From positions 1 through 64,000 of the forward strand of contig JAFGHA010000078.1 in NCBI GenBank assembly GCA_016930275.1: 64,000 nt of DNA, given 5' to 3'. This DNA is from Chitinispirillaceae bacterium (GTDB taxonomy: Bacteria; Fibrobacterota; Chitinivibrionia; Chitinivibrionales; Chitinispirillaceae). The position numbers and the translations under genes were made by a program. Below the pieces are notes generated by a model. The model was not told the DNA's origin, did no database searches, and saw only the letters and a list, made by a program, of their open reading frames with translations. Positions 1 through 8,809 of this stretch are shown one piece after another (positions within the stretch are counted from its first letter, which is position 1; each line of letters begins with the position of its first letter).

Positions 1-2
1 CG

Positions 3-425
3 TTCGGCCGGGAGGCTGCGCATGCCGTGGAGCATTATCGTTATTTTGCACGCGATACGCTGCTTGCGGCACGCGGGAGAGGCCGGTCGGTATCGCAGCG
101 CCAGAAAAAGGAAGTGCAGGCCGGGGCCGATCCTCTCTTTTTAACCGCCCAGGGCTACCGGATGCAGACCGGTACGGTAGGTCACCTCGTTAAATGCTGC
201 ACGAAAAAAGCGGCGATCGACAAGCCGATTACCCCGCACTGTTTACGGCACACCTGCGCAACCCACCTGCTGAAAAACGGGGCTGATATACGCCTTATCC
301 AGCGGCTTCTGCGGCATGCGGACATCAGCAGCACGCAGATATACACCCGTATTGCAATCGAGGATCTCAAGGAAGCGCAGCGGCGGTATCATCCGAGGGA
401 GCGTGACAGTGAAGAATCGCTTTGA
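3..425 (+). CDS. Tyrosine recombinase, C-terminal part (cut by window start)
   Basis: The frame is open to the window edge, so the N-terminus lies outside; the first in-window start (GTG at 27) is internal. The protein ends with the catalytic C-terminal half of a phage-integrase/Xer-type recombinase: an H-x-L-R-H box followed by TCATH, a second conserved His in LLRHADISS, and the nucleophilic Tyr in QIYTRI. It cuts and rejoins DNA through a 3'-phosphotyrosine. Its last 17 bases overlap the start of a second recombinase, an arrangement typical of tandem or 'recombinase in trio' elements rather than of chromosomal XerC/D. Family is sure from the motifs; the specific element is inferred. Confidence 0.85.
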   Translation, partial: FGREAAHAVEHYRYFARDTLLAARGRGRSVSQRQKKEVQAGADPLFLTAQGYRMQTGTVGHLVKCCTKKAAIDKPITPHCLRHTCATHLLKNGADIRLIQRLLRHADISSTQIYTRIAIEDLKEAQRRYHPRERDSEESL

Positions 426-1278
426 GCATTATCTGCGGGAAGTGGCGGGGCGCTGCTCGCCGGGAACGCTCAAGCGTGTCCGGGTAATGCTCGGCGACTT
501 CATGCGGTGGCTTGAGCGGCAGGGCGTAAGCGAGTGGTATGAGGTGACAGGTGAGCATCTGCGGGCATGGGCTGCATGGAAGAGTACGACAATAGTGCCG
601 CGAACCATGCACACTTATAAACTGGAAGTCCGCTTGTTTTTACGATGGCTGTACCGCAACGGGTACGTGCTTGTTAACCCGTGGGATGAATCGCTCGTTC
701 GTAAAAGGCCACCCTACCGCATGCGCAAGGTGCCCACGGTTGAGCAGGCGAAGCGCGTTCTTGACGAGGTTGTCGAAAACCCGAGGATCGGAGCGCGCGA
801 CCGGGCGATCCTTGAACTTGCGTACGGGTGTGGGTTGCGAAGGGGTGAGCTGCAGCGGCTCAATCTCTCCGACATCCGCGACGACTGGTTACGGGTACGC
901 GGCAAGGGAGATCGCGAACGGGTCGTTCCGATGGGGGAGCGGGCGAAAAAAGAGCTTCTGCGGTATGCGGCAACCGAACGGACGAATGCGGTATCGTTCT
1001 CATCGATGCATGAACCGGCATTGTTCGTCACCTGGTACGGCAAGCGGTTCGGTCTTGATGCATTCGGTTATGTGCTGCGACGCGGCGGGCTTAATAAAAC
1101 CACCACGCTGCACGGGCTGCGACACGCCTGCGCCACCCACATGCTCAAAAACGGCGCAGGTATCGCCGTGCTGCAGAAGATACTCGGCCATGCCAAACTG
1201 TCAAGTACGGTAATCTATACGAAAGTTGACAGAACCGATCTTGCGAAACTGCTTAAAGCGTTCCATCCGCGCGGTTAA
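409..1278 (+). CDS. Tyrosine recombinase, second of an overlapping pair
   Basis: 289 residues with an N-terminal SAM-like core-binding domain (about 1-95) and a catalytic domain (about 105-285). The catalytic set is visible: Arg in [14 protein letters not shown] followed by ACATH, His in LGHAKLSS, Tyr in VIYTKV. The frame is open further upstream, but GTG at 409 is chosen because GAGGGA lies 8 bases before it; GTG at 403 is the alternative. Either way the gene overlaps the end of the preceding recombinase, suggesting translational coupling. Both proteins finish with a similar His-Pro-Arg tail. In RIT elements three such recombinases lie head to tail; only two are seen here because the window begins inside the first. 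Confidence 0.9.
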   Translation: MKNRFEHYLREVAGRCSPGTLKRVRVMLGDFMRWLERQGVSEWYEVTGEHLRAWAAWKSTTIVPRTMHTYKLEVRLFLRWLYRNGYVLVNPWDESLVRKRPPYRMRKVPTVEQAKRVLDEVVENPRIGARDRAILELAYGCGLRRGELQRLNLSDIRDDWLRVRGKGDRERVVPMGERAKKELLRYAATERTNAVSFSSMHEPALFVTWYGKRFGLDAFGYVLRRGGLNKTTTLHGLRHACATHMLKNGAGIAVLQKILGHAKLSSTVIYTKVDRTDLAKLLKAFHPRG

Positions 1279-1407
1279 AAAATCCTTCCTGCGAACTCCG
1301 TCGAAGATGTATAATTATGCCGTGAAGAGCGGTCTTCTTTTTTTAGCCGCTTATGCTCTTTGAAAGCCAGGCAGTCGGACACCCCCCTGGCGAAAAAGGC
1401 CTTATAG

Positions 1408-2082
1408 GGAAAAAATCGAGCTGGATCGAACTGTTTGGGGGAATCTTGGGATGCGAATGCGGGATTGTATTACAACAGGGCTCGGTGGATGGACCCAGTG
1501 ACGGGACGGTTTACCAGTGTCGATCCGTATGATGGTTTTGCTATGATGCCTGCAAGTTTGCATAAATATTTATATGCAAATAATAACCCAATTTATTACC
1601 TTGATCCATCCGGTGAATCAATACTGACAATGCAAAATTTATATGTGGCAATGGGGATAACTGCTATATTGTCATCTGTCCATACAATCGCAATGCAAAC
1701 TTCACCTGTATACCGATATCACCAAAGAGCTTTATTTACTACGTTATTTTATCCAATTGATGTTGCTCTCAGGAATGCCTCTATAGCAGCTTCTCTTGGT
1801 GATATTACTTTATTATCTGACCAAGCAAAACAAGCAGAAAAACATATTAAAAAGGCAATTGAACAGGCAGAAGAACACCTTGGGGCTGTAAAATCTACTC
1901 CACCAGATCCAAATTGGAATAAGGATAAGTTAAAGCATTTCAAAAAACATTTAAATAACATTCGAAAGTATGCAGAACGATTAGGTACTAAAGCCAAAGA
2001 AGAAGCTTTAAAACATGCCGATGACTTGGCTGCCAAAGCTCAAGAATTAGCGAATAAACTAAACATAGACATCACATTTTAA
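1408..2082 (+). pseudogene. Orphan Rhs C-terminal tip (truncated Rhs core plus variable toxin-like domain)
   Basis: The frame is open from a stop at 1405-1407 and has no ATG upstream of the homology; TTG at 1435 is the only candidate start. It opens directly in the Rhs-repeat-associated core (WDANAGLYYNRARWMDP, then GRFTSVDP, then HKYLYANNNP and LDPSG), which in intact Rhs proteins lies just before the polymorphic toxin tip. The rest (about 150 residues) has a hydrophobic stretch, then a Lys-rich helical segment ending in NIDITF. I do not recognise a toxin family. The base composition turns visibly AT-rich after the core, as is usual for exchanged tips. The N-terminal thousands of bases of an Rhs gene are absent, so it is a displaced tip, probably silent unless recombined or expressed from elsewhere. 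Confidence 0.75.
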
Positions 2083-2095
2083 GGATCGAAAAAGA

Positions 2096-2434
2096 ATGGA
2101 AGAAAAAAAATATGACTTTAGTATACATAGTAAACTATCAAATTTGTTAAAAGGGATAGTACCGGATATTGATTCAAGTGATATAATGAGTGCCTTACCG
2201 GGTCGCTTGAGTGAAATACATAATTATTGTTTTAAGGTGTCTTCTCTGATTGATGATTTATGTAAATATGACAATAGTAGATTGGGTAAAAATGAGTATG
2301 ACAAACTACTTGGCGACTTAGTTGATTTAAAGGTTCATATTTATGACGAATTGTTTGATTGGATAAAAGAATCCGAGATGCCGTTACAGAAAATGATAGA
2401 TGAAGTAGAAAAAAAACTAAATGCATTTGATTGA
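2096..2434 (+). CDS. Small acidic protein, candidate immunity protein for the Rhs tip
   Basis: 112 residues, no signal peptide or membrane segment, predicted mostly helical, rich in Asp, Glu and Lys. It starts 13 bases after the Rhs tip, with AAGGAT about 8 bases before ATG. The AT-rich composition matches the toxin-like tip rather than the GC-richer neighbours, so both were probably acquired together. Position directly behind an Rhs tip is the classical place of the cognate immunity gene; that is the only basis for the call, since I recognise no family. Confidence 0.5.
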   Translation: MEEKKYDFSIHSKLSNLLKGIVPDIDSSDIMSALPGRLSEIHNYCFKVSSLIDDLCKYDNSRLGKNEYDKLLGDLVDLKVHIYDELFDWIKESEMPLQKMIDEVEKKLNAFD

Positions 2435-2582
2435 ACGCCGCAAGTGCCCTGGACGTGTGACAAAAAATGAAAGAAATATTCACGTGTGTTCTTGATCTCT
2501 TCTCGGTCCAGGCTTCATTTAAATCTGATCAACTAAAAGTGAACGCCGGATATTTGCCCCTCGGTCCGCCGGACCTTGGTCC

Positions 2583-2710
2583 GCATAATAACGTTATGTA
2601 AACCCGGCTCCGCCAGCCACGGCGAGCTGTGTGTTGCTCGCAGCTGTTCGCAGTGTCAGTCGGCTCCGGGTCCGGTCGAAGACTCCCTTTACATAACGTT
2701 GTATTATGCG
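2583..2710. repeat. Long imperfect hairpin 1, attC-like
   Basis: Arms at 2583-2603 and 2688-2710 are complementary apart from a two-base bulge: the left arm reads CGCATAATA then ACGTTATGTAAA, the right arm TTTACATAACGTTG then TATTATGCG. The 84-base centre is GC-rich with shorter complementary stretches (CCCGG, CCGGG). Conserved outer arms with a bulge and a variable centre resemble integron attC sites, but a canonical 7-base R box is not seen. A second hairpin at 3691-3762 shares the outer box. No T-tract follows, so it is not a simple terminator. Confidence 0.6.
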
Positions 2711-2810
2711 TCCCGGCCGGACGTTCCTCGGGGACAGCGTTACGGTCGGCCTGACGTTCGCTCCGTTATACTTCGCGCACTCCCCGGCCTTCCTCCACGC
2801 GAAGAAAAAA

Positions 2811-2900
2811 CACAACGCAACCGTTCGCGCCAACCGCTGGCATGATTGAGGATACCCTCGGTTGTCACGCCGGTTGCTGCGGTAGGCCTGTCGGCAATGG
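2811..2900 (+). repeat. Left copy of about 85-bp inverted repeat flanking the nuclease-like gene
   Basis: The sequence here recurs in reverse complement at 3538-3622. The best-conserved block is GGTTGCTGCGGTAGGCC, followed after a four-base difference by GGCAATGG, with another matching block around CCGCTGG and CCCTCGG. The two copies differ by scattered substitutions and two small indels. The copy ends 6 bases from the stop codon of the minus-strand gene at 2907. Confidence 0.8.
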
Positions 2901-2906
2901 ATTTCT

Positions 2907-3497
2907 TTACGTCAGTTTAATTCTGACAACCTCTATGCATTTGGGGATGCAATTAAAATTCAGCTTATTATTTGTGAAAGCATTCTCATATAACCTGATT
3001 CCAGAACTATTTATTGTCTGATAAAGAAAACCGACAGCGCTGAAATATGCACTCTTATTTTCAGCGAATGACTGATTACGGCCATGGTATTGGTCAATGA
3101 ATTCATGTCGATTTTTGTCGATTACATAAGTTAAATCACCATACATTGCAGCAATAAAATCGTCCTGTCCTGTCCCGAACATTTGCAATCCATCCAGATT
3201 ATTGTATACCAATAAAATTGAAGGACATCCTTGATCGGCTCCGACTTTTATTTGTTTTCTTGCTGTTTTTATTTTTTCTCTGATATGAGATCCTACTGTT
3301 CTGCCACTTACTTCACCATCAATATGAAAATACTGATCTTTGTCTATTTGCTTAACTTCTATGAATACGAAATCATCTCCAAACTGTACTTTATAGTCGG
3401 GTGTTTTTTGATGGCCTTCCATGATTTTTTCCCATTTGATTTTGTTGGCATCGCAAAAATCTTCAAATACTTTTTCTGCTATGGTTTTCGGCATCAT
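2907..3497 (-). CDS. Putative PD-(D/E)xK nuclease-fold protein in an inverted-repeat-flanked cassette
   Basis: 196 residues. The frame extends 9 codons upstream, but AGGAGG lies inside that extension, 9 bases before the ATG at 3497, which fixes the start there. A segment near residue 35 has TPDYKVQFGD then FIEVKQ, the spacing of a PD-(D/E)xK active site (Asp in PD, Glu-x-Lys on the next strand). No DNA-binding domain or partner methylase is visible. The gene is alone between inverted copies of an 85-bp repeat and two hairpins, and is more AT-rich than its surroundings, which suggests lateral transfer. Function beyond a possible nuclease is unknown. Confidence 0.6.
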   Translation of the reverse strand: MMPKTIAEKVFEDFCDANKIKWEKIMEGHQKTPDYKVQFGDDFVFIEVKQIDKDQYFHIDGEVSGRTVGSHIREKIKTARKQIKVGADQGCPSILLVYNNLDGLQMFGTGQDDFIAAMYGDLTYVIDKNRHEFIDQYHGRNQSFAENKSAYFSAVGFLYQTINSSGIRLYENAFTNNKLNFNCIPKCIEVVRIKLT

Positions 3498-3537
3498 CGG
3501 ATAAAACCTCCTATTTTTATTCACTGTAAAAATAATA

Positions 3538-3622
3538 CCATTGCCGTGCGGCCTACCGCAGCAACCATCATGACAGCCGAGGGATTATCGATAAATCCAG
3601 CGGCTGGCGTGCTGGTTGTGTT
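3538..3622 (-). repeat. Right copy of about 85-bp inverted repeat
   Basis: Reverse complement of this stretch matches 2811-2900. It lies upstream of the start of the minus-strand gene at 3497, so the gene is symmetrically enclosed. Read on the minus strand, the order hairpin, spacer, repeat is the same as on the left side read on the plus strand, meaning that the whole flank is inverted, not only the 85-bp block. Confidence 0.8.
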
Positions 3623-3690
3623 AACATCCCGCGCCCTTTGAAGGGCGGGGCTTGGGGTGGGTAGATCGGAGTCGTTGCAGAGGCAAGTTT

Positions 3691-3762
3691 GCATAATACG
3701 AGTTTTGCGGCGTGAGCGGGACCCTTGCACATGACGTGCATGGGCGCAAAACTGGTATTATG
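3691..3762. repeat. Imperfect hairpin 2, attC-like
   Basis: Left arm GCATAATACGAGTTTTGCG (3691-3709) pairs with 3745-3762 except for one internal mismatch. The 35-base loop contains a small inner stem (TGCAC/GTGCA). The outer box GCATAATA/TATTATG is shared with hairpin 1, while the inside differs. No T-run follows on either strand. Confidence 0.6.
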
Positions 3763-4037
3763 TAAAGCGACCGGAATCAGGGATGTGGAGGGTGCGTACT
3801 TGTTGGCGGGCTACCCGCATTATTTTCACGGCTGATTGTAAGTATGCCATAACGTCCTCGACCATCGTGGAAGCTTGAAAATTTGTTGTAGTCGCTATGC
3901 TTCATCAAGTGAATATCAGAGGTTTTGTTCTTATAACAGCCCAGCCGTTGAAATGTCAATCTGCCACATCCTGTGACCGGTTCGTTACGCTCTGCCGGTT
4001 TAAGCTGAAACATGAAATCTTCCGGGAAACGCATCGC
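3763..4037. other. Intergenic, no supported gene
   Basis: Between hairpin 2 and the end of the DUF1566 gene. An open minus-strand frame of 85 codons (3777-4034) exists but has no ribosome site, no recognisable domain and Pro/Ser/Thr-rich low-complexity end; I treat it as chance. It could be a decayed 3' remnant. Confidence 0.4.
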
Positions 4038-4835
4038 CTACCGGATATCCCGCACGGCTAGCACCGAACGTTCTATATCCGGTTTACCCAGATTACAGCG
4101 ACCATGTGACATCCGTACCACCCACATCCACCGTATCGAAAGAGAATCGCATGCGGGATTGCAGCTCCAGATGTCATCGGCGTTACTGTTCCACCGGTCG
4201 GGGAGGTAGTGTCCGAAGCGGTTACGGTCGGGGGTGAGCAGGGTAAGCAATTCTTCTATGGTCGGCATTCTCCAGTTCGCATATCCCTGCCACCTGCCGG
4301 TGTTCATTGCGGTAATCACCGATTCGAGTTTGCCGAAGGTGACCGGTCGGGGTGAGGCGAACCGCTGCCACATGATCCCGGTGAGCGTATCGGTGACGAC
4401 CGAGTCCTCGAAGGAGAGGCCTTCCTTTGTCAGCCGGATTCCCCTGCCTTTCGGGTTGGCCCAGTTTTTTGACCAGGGACTTTTTTTGCAGTAGAGATCG
4501 TTGCCGGAGATAATATCCGCCAGACTGCCGGCCGGAATCATTTGTTCACAGGAATAGGTCTTGTGGAAAACCGGTGCTGGAAATTCGTCGTTCCGGATTG
4601 TATCCGTCGCGGTGGAATCGGCGGTATTCATGTTTTCGGGATCGGTAAGTCGGTCGGGAATTCTTATGGCTTCATCGGTTCGTTCTGCGGTCGGACGTTT
4701 ATAGAACCGGTGCAGCAGTCCCGGTTTCCTTCCGTTCCCGTCGGAGGTCCGCAGAATAACGATGATAAGAAGAATACACCCGACGGCACAGAGCGATGCC
4801 AGTGTGGCGATAATGATGACGGGTAGATTTTTCAT
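4038..4835 (-). CDS. Membrane-anchored DUF1566 (Lcl C-terminal-like) protein
   Basis: 265 residues. Residues 5-29 form one hydrophobic helix, followed by a charged, Thr/Asp-rich linker (about 30-95). The C-terminal part (about 145-265) is a DUF1566 domain: DSVVTDTLTGIMWQ, GYANWRMPTIEEL, an IWSCN segment, and the final SVLAVRDIR strand are its signatures. Such proteins are usually extracytoplasmic and of unknown biochemical role, often fused to adhesion or lipoprotein anchors. No clear Shine-Dalgarno precedes ATG. The helix ends with LCAVGC, but hydrophobic residues follow the Cys, so an anchor helix is more likely than a lipoprotein signal. Confidence 0.7.
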   Translation of the reverse strand: MKNLPVIIIATLASLCAVGCILLIIVILRTSDGNGRKPGLLHRFYKRPTAERTDEAIRIPDRLTDPENMNTADSTATDTIRNDEFPAPVFHKTYSCEQMIPAGSLADIISGNDLYCKKSPWSKNWANPKGRGIRLTKEGLSFEDSVVTDTLTGIMWQRFASPRPVTFGKLESVITAMNTGRWQGYANWRMPTIEELLTLLTPDRNRFGHYLPDRWNSNADDIWSCNPACDSLSIRWMWVVRMSHGRCNLGKPDIERSVLAVRDIR

Positions 4836-5117
4836 AGTATTTGTCGGCAGTTTCCGGTGAATAGATGGTGTTCCAGCGGTGATGCATATCGCTTCCGGTA
4901 ACCGTATGCCGCGCTTTTTCCCGCAGCCGGAGCCGACCGGTTGACGATATTGTAAAAATGATAAAATGCGGGTGAAACGGGCAACTGCTTCGGTGCGGTA
5001 AGAATAGCACTACATGATTTTAATGGAAAATTATATACTTGAAGGGTGGCTGTGACTGTGGAGATTCCGGTATGATAACTGGACCGCCGAAAATACCATG
5101 CGCTGAATGGAGGGGGT

Positions 5118-6446
5118 ATGCATATCGATCGTCGTTGTAGGGAAACGGTTTCGTTTAGCCTGGCGGTTTTTCTGTACTCTACCGCCGGGGTGATGGCACA
5201 GGAGATGTCCGACTATACCGGGCCGGTTTTTCCGCCGGACCATGCGCTCAATACACGGATCGATTCTCTTCCGGTGCATCCCAATTCCGACAATTTCATC
5301 GCCTCGATCGGAGCGAATACTTCGTTTCATCCTGATTTCGGTACCGCCTGGGACGATGGCGGCACCATGCGACCGATGGGAATTCCCTACAACGTGGTGG
5401 GAACCGGTCAGCCGAAGGTGCCGATCACGTGGACCCTTTACGGAGACGAAAGCGATCCGGGTCCGTGGCCGATTCCACGGGAACCGTACATCGAGACGGT
5501 ATCCGACTGGAGAGTAACCGATGACGGCGACCGTCATATGCTTATTGTCGACAGCAGTGCGAAAATCCTGTACGAGACGGGAAATGTGTTCGGGAATGCC
5601 GATGGGACCAAATGGGAAGGGGGGTGCGGAGCGGTGTTCGATCTTACGTCGAATGATCTTCGCCCCGATGAATGGACTTCGGCGGATGCCGCGGGACTGC
5701 CCATTTTTCCTTTACTGATACGGTATGATGAGGTGGAACGTGCCCTGGCGGATGGCAGCGAAATTCCTCATGCGATCAGGTTTACGGTGCAGCGGAGTCA
5801 GAGAGCGTATCTGTGGCCGGCCCGGCACTTCGCATCCTCGTCGACCGATTCCAACCGGCCTCCCATGGGGTTACGGTTCCGGCTCAAGGCGGATTATGCG
5901 ACTTCAGCCTTCACGCCCCGTATACAGGTGATTCTGCGAACATTCAAAAAGTACGGAATTATCGTTGCCGATAACGGGAGCAACTGGTATTTCCAGGGGA
6001 CCCACGATGACCGGTGGGATGACGAGGAGATCAGCTCGCTCAAACAGCTCAGGGGCAGCGATTTTGAAGCGGTTGATATTTCGGAATGGCTTGAGCGGCC
6101 CGGTTTCGATACCAATTCAGCGGCGGTTCCGGCGTCGGCGGGTGTCGGGACTCCTGAGCGTGAACCGCGGTTCATTCCCGGTGGGGAGCTGCTGCGGTCG
6201 GTCGTGCAATACGCCTCCTCCCGTTCACTTGCGGTTACCTACACACTTCCCGGTTTTAGCATAGTCCGGATTGCCGTTACGGATCTCCGGGGCGGTACAT
6301 CATTTCAGATTCCCGACAGGGTGAGATCCGCGGGAACCTACACCGAAGAGATACACGAAGCACGATTATCCGCCGGTATATGTATTGTACAACTGATAAC
6401 CGGTTCATTCGGCAGCGCTAATCGGACCTTTGCGGTAATTCGATAA
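5118..6446 (+). CDS. Secreted conserved hypothetical protein with FlgD/Por-like C-terminal domain
   Basis: 442 residues. GAGGGGG 5-10 bases before ATG supports the start. A signal peptide ends near residue 27 (VMAQ). The main domain (about 30-335) has ordered blocks FPPDHALNTRIDSLPVHPNS, GIPYNVV, DESDPGPWPIP, then a segment around residue 230 with RAYLWPARHFAS and, later, KKYGIIVADNGSNWY. I recall this arrangement from unnamed secreted proteins in several phyla; no reaction is known. The last 85 residues form a beta-sandwich of the kind that ends secreted proteins in Fibrobacter-like bacteria (YTLPGFSIVRIAVTDLRG, then LSAGICIVQL). Inferred: exported and anchored or sorted through that domain. 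Confidence 0.7.
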   Translation: MHIDRRCRETVSFSLAVFLYSTAGVMAQEMSDYTGPVFPPDHALNTRIDSLPVHPNSDNFIASIGANTSFHPDFGTAWDDGGTMRPMGIPYNVVGTGQPKVPITWTLYGDESDPGPWPIPREPYIETVSDWRVTDDGDRHMLIVDSSAKILYETGNVFGNADGTKWEGGCGAVFDLTSNDLRPDEWTSADAAGLPIFPLLIRYDEVERALADGSEIPHAIRFTVQRSQRAYLWPARHFASSSTDSNRPPMGLRFRLKADYATSAFTPRIQVILRTFKKYGIIVADNGSNWYFQGTHDDRWDDEEISSLKQLRGSDFEAVDISEWLERPGFDTNSAAVPASAGVGTPEREPRFIPGGELLRSVVQYASSRSLAVTYTLPGFSIVRIAVTDLRGGTSFQIPDRVRSAGTYTEEIHEARLSAGICIVQLITGSFGSANRTFAVIR

Positions 6447-6572
6447 TCATTGTGGCTGCCTCTGTTTTGCCCCCCTGATTCCACAGTGTATTTTGTTTCC
6501 TGTCCGGACCCTGCGATGACGGGTCCGTGCACCGGGCAGCATACACTTCACCAGTCGGTTCCAGAGGAGTCA

Positions 6573-8771
6573 ATGAGCACTACTGCAGAAGCGGTTCCCG
6601 CAAAGGAGCAGGTAGCCGCGGCACTTGAACGGATTTTCGGTTTCAAAAATTTCAGACCCGGTCAGGAGGAGGTCGTCCGTGCTATCATGACCGGTCAGGA
6701 CACGCTTGCCGTCATGCCTACCGGCGGCGGCAAATCACTCTGTTACCAGTTGCCGGCTTGTCTGCTTCCCGGTACCTGTATCGTCGTGTCACCACTTATC
6801 GCGCTGATGAAAGATCAGGTGGATGCGGCCCGGTCGAACGGTATACGCGCTTCCTTTCTCAACAGTTCACTTTCCGCTGGCGAGCGCAACTCAGTGGAAC
6901 GGGATCTGGTGGATGGAAAACTCGATCTTCTCTACATATCCCCGGAACGGTTCGCCATTGATGCATTTACGGAAAATTTGCGTCAGTGCAGCATTTCGTT
7001 CGCCGCAATCGATGAAGCGCACTGTATCTGCGCGTGGGGACATGACTTCCGGCCCGATTATCTGCTGCTCTCGTCATTGAAAAGAAAACTGCCGCGTATT
7101 CCGGTCGCCGCATTCACCGCTTCGGCGAACAGGACGATGCGGCAGGATATTGTCAGGCAGCTCGTTCTGCATGAACCGTTTTTATATTGCGGTTCGTTCA
7201 ACCGGGAAAATCTGTTCTACGAAGTGGAGCCCAAGGAGGATGCCGAACGGCAGATATTGTCGTTTGTCGAGAAATACAAAGGAGAACCCGGGATCGTTTA
7301 CCGGATGACACGGGAAGGTGTCGAGAACACTACCGAATTTCTGCAGAGGGAGGGGATCAGCGCCCTGCCTTACCATGCCGGGCTTGATGACGCCGCGCGC
7401 AGTGCGAATCAGGAGGCGTTCAGCCGGGACAAGGCCGACGTGGTGGTCGCCACGATAGCTTTCGGTATGGGGATCGATAAATCGAATATCAGGTATGTGG
7501 TGCACGGTGATCTGCCCCGCTCACTCGAAAACTACTATCAGGAAACCGGCAGAGCGGGGCGCGACGGAGATCCGGCGCACTGCTTCCTGCTCTTCAACCG
7601 TGGCGATCTGCCGCGCCTGCATTATTTCATTGACCGGATGGAAAATGAGGAGATCGCACGCCAGCACCGGATCGCCCTTGCCGATATGGCGGCATTTGCC
7701 GCACAGTATATCTGCAGGCGTCGTACGCTTCTCGCTCATTTCGGGGAGATACTCCCGGGTGACAATTGTGGCGGTTGTGACGTCTGCACCGGGAGCAGCG
7801 AGACAGTGGATATCACCCGCGAGGCGCAGATACTGCTTTCGGCGGTTTTCCGCACCGGTGAGCGGTTCGGCATGAATCATGTCATCAACGTGGTCAGGGG
7901 AGCCGACACCCGGCAGATCCGCAGCTGTGGTCACCATACCATCAAAACGTACGGTGCGGGCAGGGATCTTCCCAAACGGCGCTGGCGGGAAATTTTTGAG
8001 GCATTACTGGCGGAGGAACTCTGCACCGTGACGGTTGACGCCTATCCTGTCGTTAAACTGACGAAAAAGGCTCTAACCGTACTCTTCGGCGATCGTACGG
8101 TATCGATACTGCAGAGAACGGTGCCGGTACGTGCGGTGACAGCCGCCAGGTACGGGGGAGCATCGAATCAGCTGTTTGAACAGTTACGCACACTGCGTCG
8201 GCAGCTGGCCGAAGAACGCGGGGTACCGCCGTACGTTATTTTTTCCGATCGCACGCTGCATGATATGACCGGCCGTCTTCCCTCCACACCGGGCGCGATG
8301 CTGGAAGTTGCCGGAGTGGGGGCCGTTAAACTCGAGCAATACGGAAAACGGTTTCTGGAGGTGGTTCTCCGTTATATCGATGAACATCCCGATGTAGTTG
8401 CCGAAAGGCGATCCGCACCGGCAGGCGCAGTGTCGCCGGCCGCAGCCCGGAAAAAACGACCGGGAAATTCGGCGCTTGAGACGGGAAAACTCGCGGCACA
8501 GGGTCTTTCCCTCGAGAAAATCGCCGGTGAACGGGGGTGTACCCGCGGAACTATCGTTACCCATCTCGAAACGCTCTTTTCACACGGTCATGACTATCCG
8601 ATAGGACAATTCATTGATGAAAAACTCCGGGATATCATTGCCGGACATTTTTCACGGCTCGGAACGACTGCACTGCGTCCGGTGGTGGAGGCGGCACAGG
8701 GAGAGTTTGGTTATGAAGAGGCCCGGCTGGTACGTGCATGGCTGCAACGGCAGCACGGAGAGGGCGCGTAA
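6573..8771 (+). CDS. recQ: ATP-dependent DNA helicase RecQ
   Basis: 732 residues. The frame is open upstream, but ATG at 6573 is preceded by AGAGGAGT and begins the conserved part. 3'-5' DNA helicase acting in recombination and fork repair. Motifs: Walker A MPTGGGKSLCYQ (about 48-58), DEAH box (147-150), helicase motifs GIVYRMTREGVE and QETGRAGRDG, zinc-binding Cys in the RQC region (YICRRR, then CGGCDVC), an HRDC domain near 540-615, and a C-terminal HTH_40-type region (about 640-730; LAAQGLSLEKIAGERGCTRG). Length and order are those of a long RecQ. It probably forms a transcription unit with the downstream dus gene. Confidence 0.95.
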   Translation: MSTTAEAVPAKEQVAAALERIFGFKNFRPGQEEVVRAIMTGQDTLAVMPTGGGKSLCYQLPACLLPGTCIVVSPLIALMKDQVDAARSNGIRASFLNSSLSAGERNSVERDLVDGKLDLLYISPERFAIDAFTENLRQCSISFAAIDEAHCICAWGHDFRPDYLLLSSLKRKLPRIPVAAFTASANRTMRQDIVRQLVLHEPFLYCGSFNRENLFYEVEPKEDAERQILSFVEKYKGEPGIVYRMTREGVENTTEFLQREGISALPYHAGLDDAARSANQEAFSRDKADVVVATIAFGMGIDKSNIRYVVHGDLPRSLENYYQETGRAGRDGDPAHCFLLFNRGDLPRLHYFIDRMENEEIARQHRIALADMAAFAAQYICRRRTLLAHFGEILPGDNCGGCDVCTGSSETVDITREAQILLSAVFRTGERFGMNHVINVVRGADTRQIRSCGHHTIKTYGAGRDLPKRRWREIFEALLAEELCTVTVDAYPVVKLTKKALTVLFGDRTVSILQRTVPVRAVTAARYGGASNQLFEQLRTLRRQLAEERGVPPYVIFSDRTLHDMTGRLPSTPGAMLEVAGVGAVKLEQYGKRFLEVVLRYIDEHPDVVAERRSAPAGAVSPAAARKKRPGNSALETGKLAAQGLSLEKIAGERGCTRGTIVTHLETLFSHGHDYPIGQFIDEKLRDIIAGHFSRLGTTALRPVVEAAQGEFGYEEARLVRAWLQRQHGEGA

Positions 8772-8809
8772 CGCTTGTCGCTTTTCCGTCAAAGTGCTAT
8801 CTTTGTTCA

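Noticed and set aside
1322-1362. Hairpin-like AAGAGC/GCTCTT near the end of the recombinase gene as terminator or element end
   Set aside because: The stem is interrupted and unevenly spaced; too weak to call.
3777-4034. 85-codon minus-strand frame after the DUF1566 gene
   Set aside because: No Shine-Dalgarno, low-complexity end, no family resemblance.
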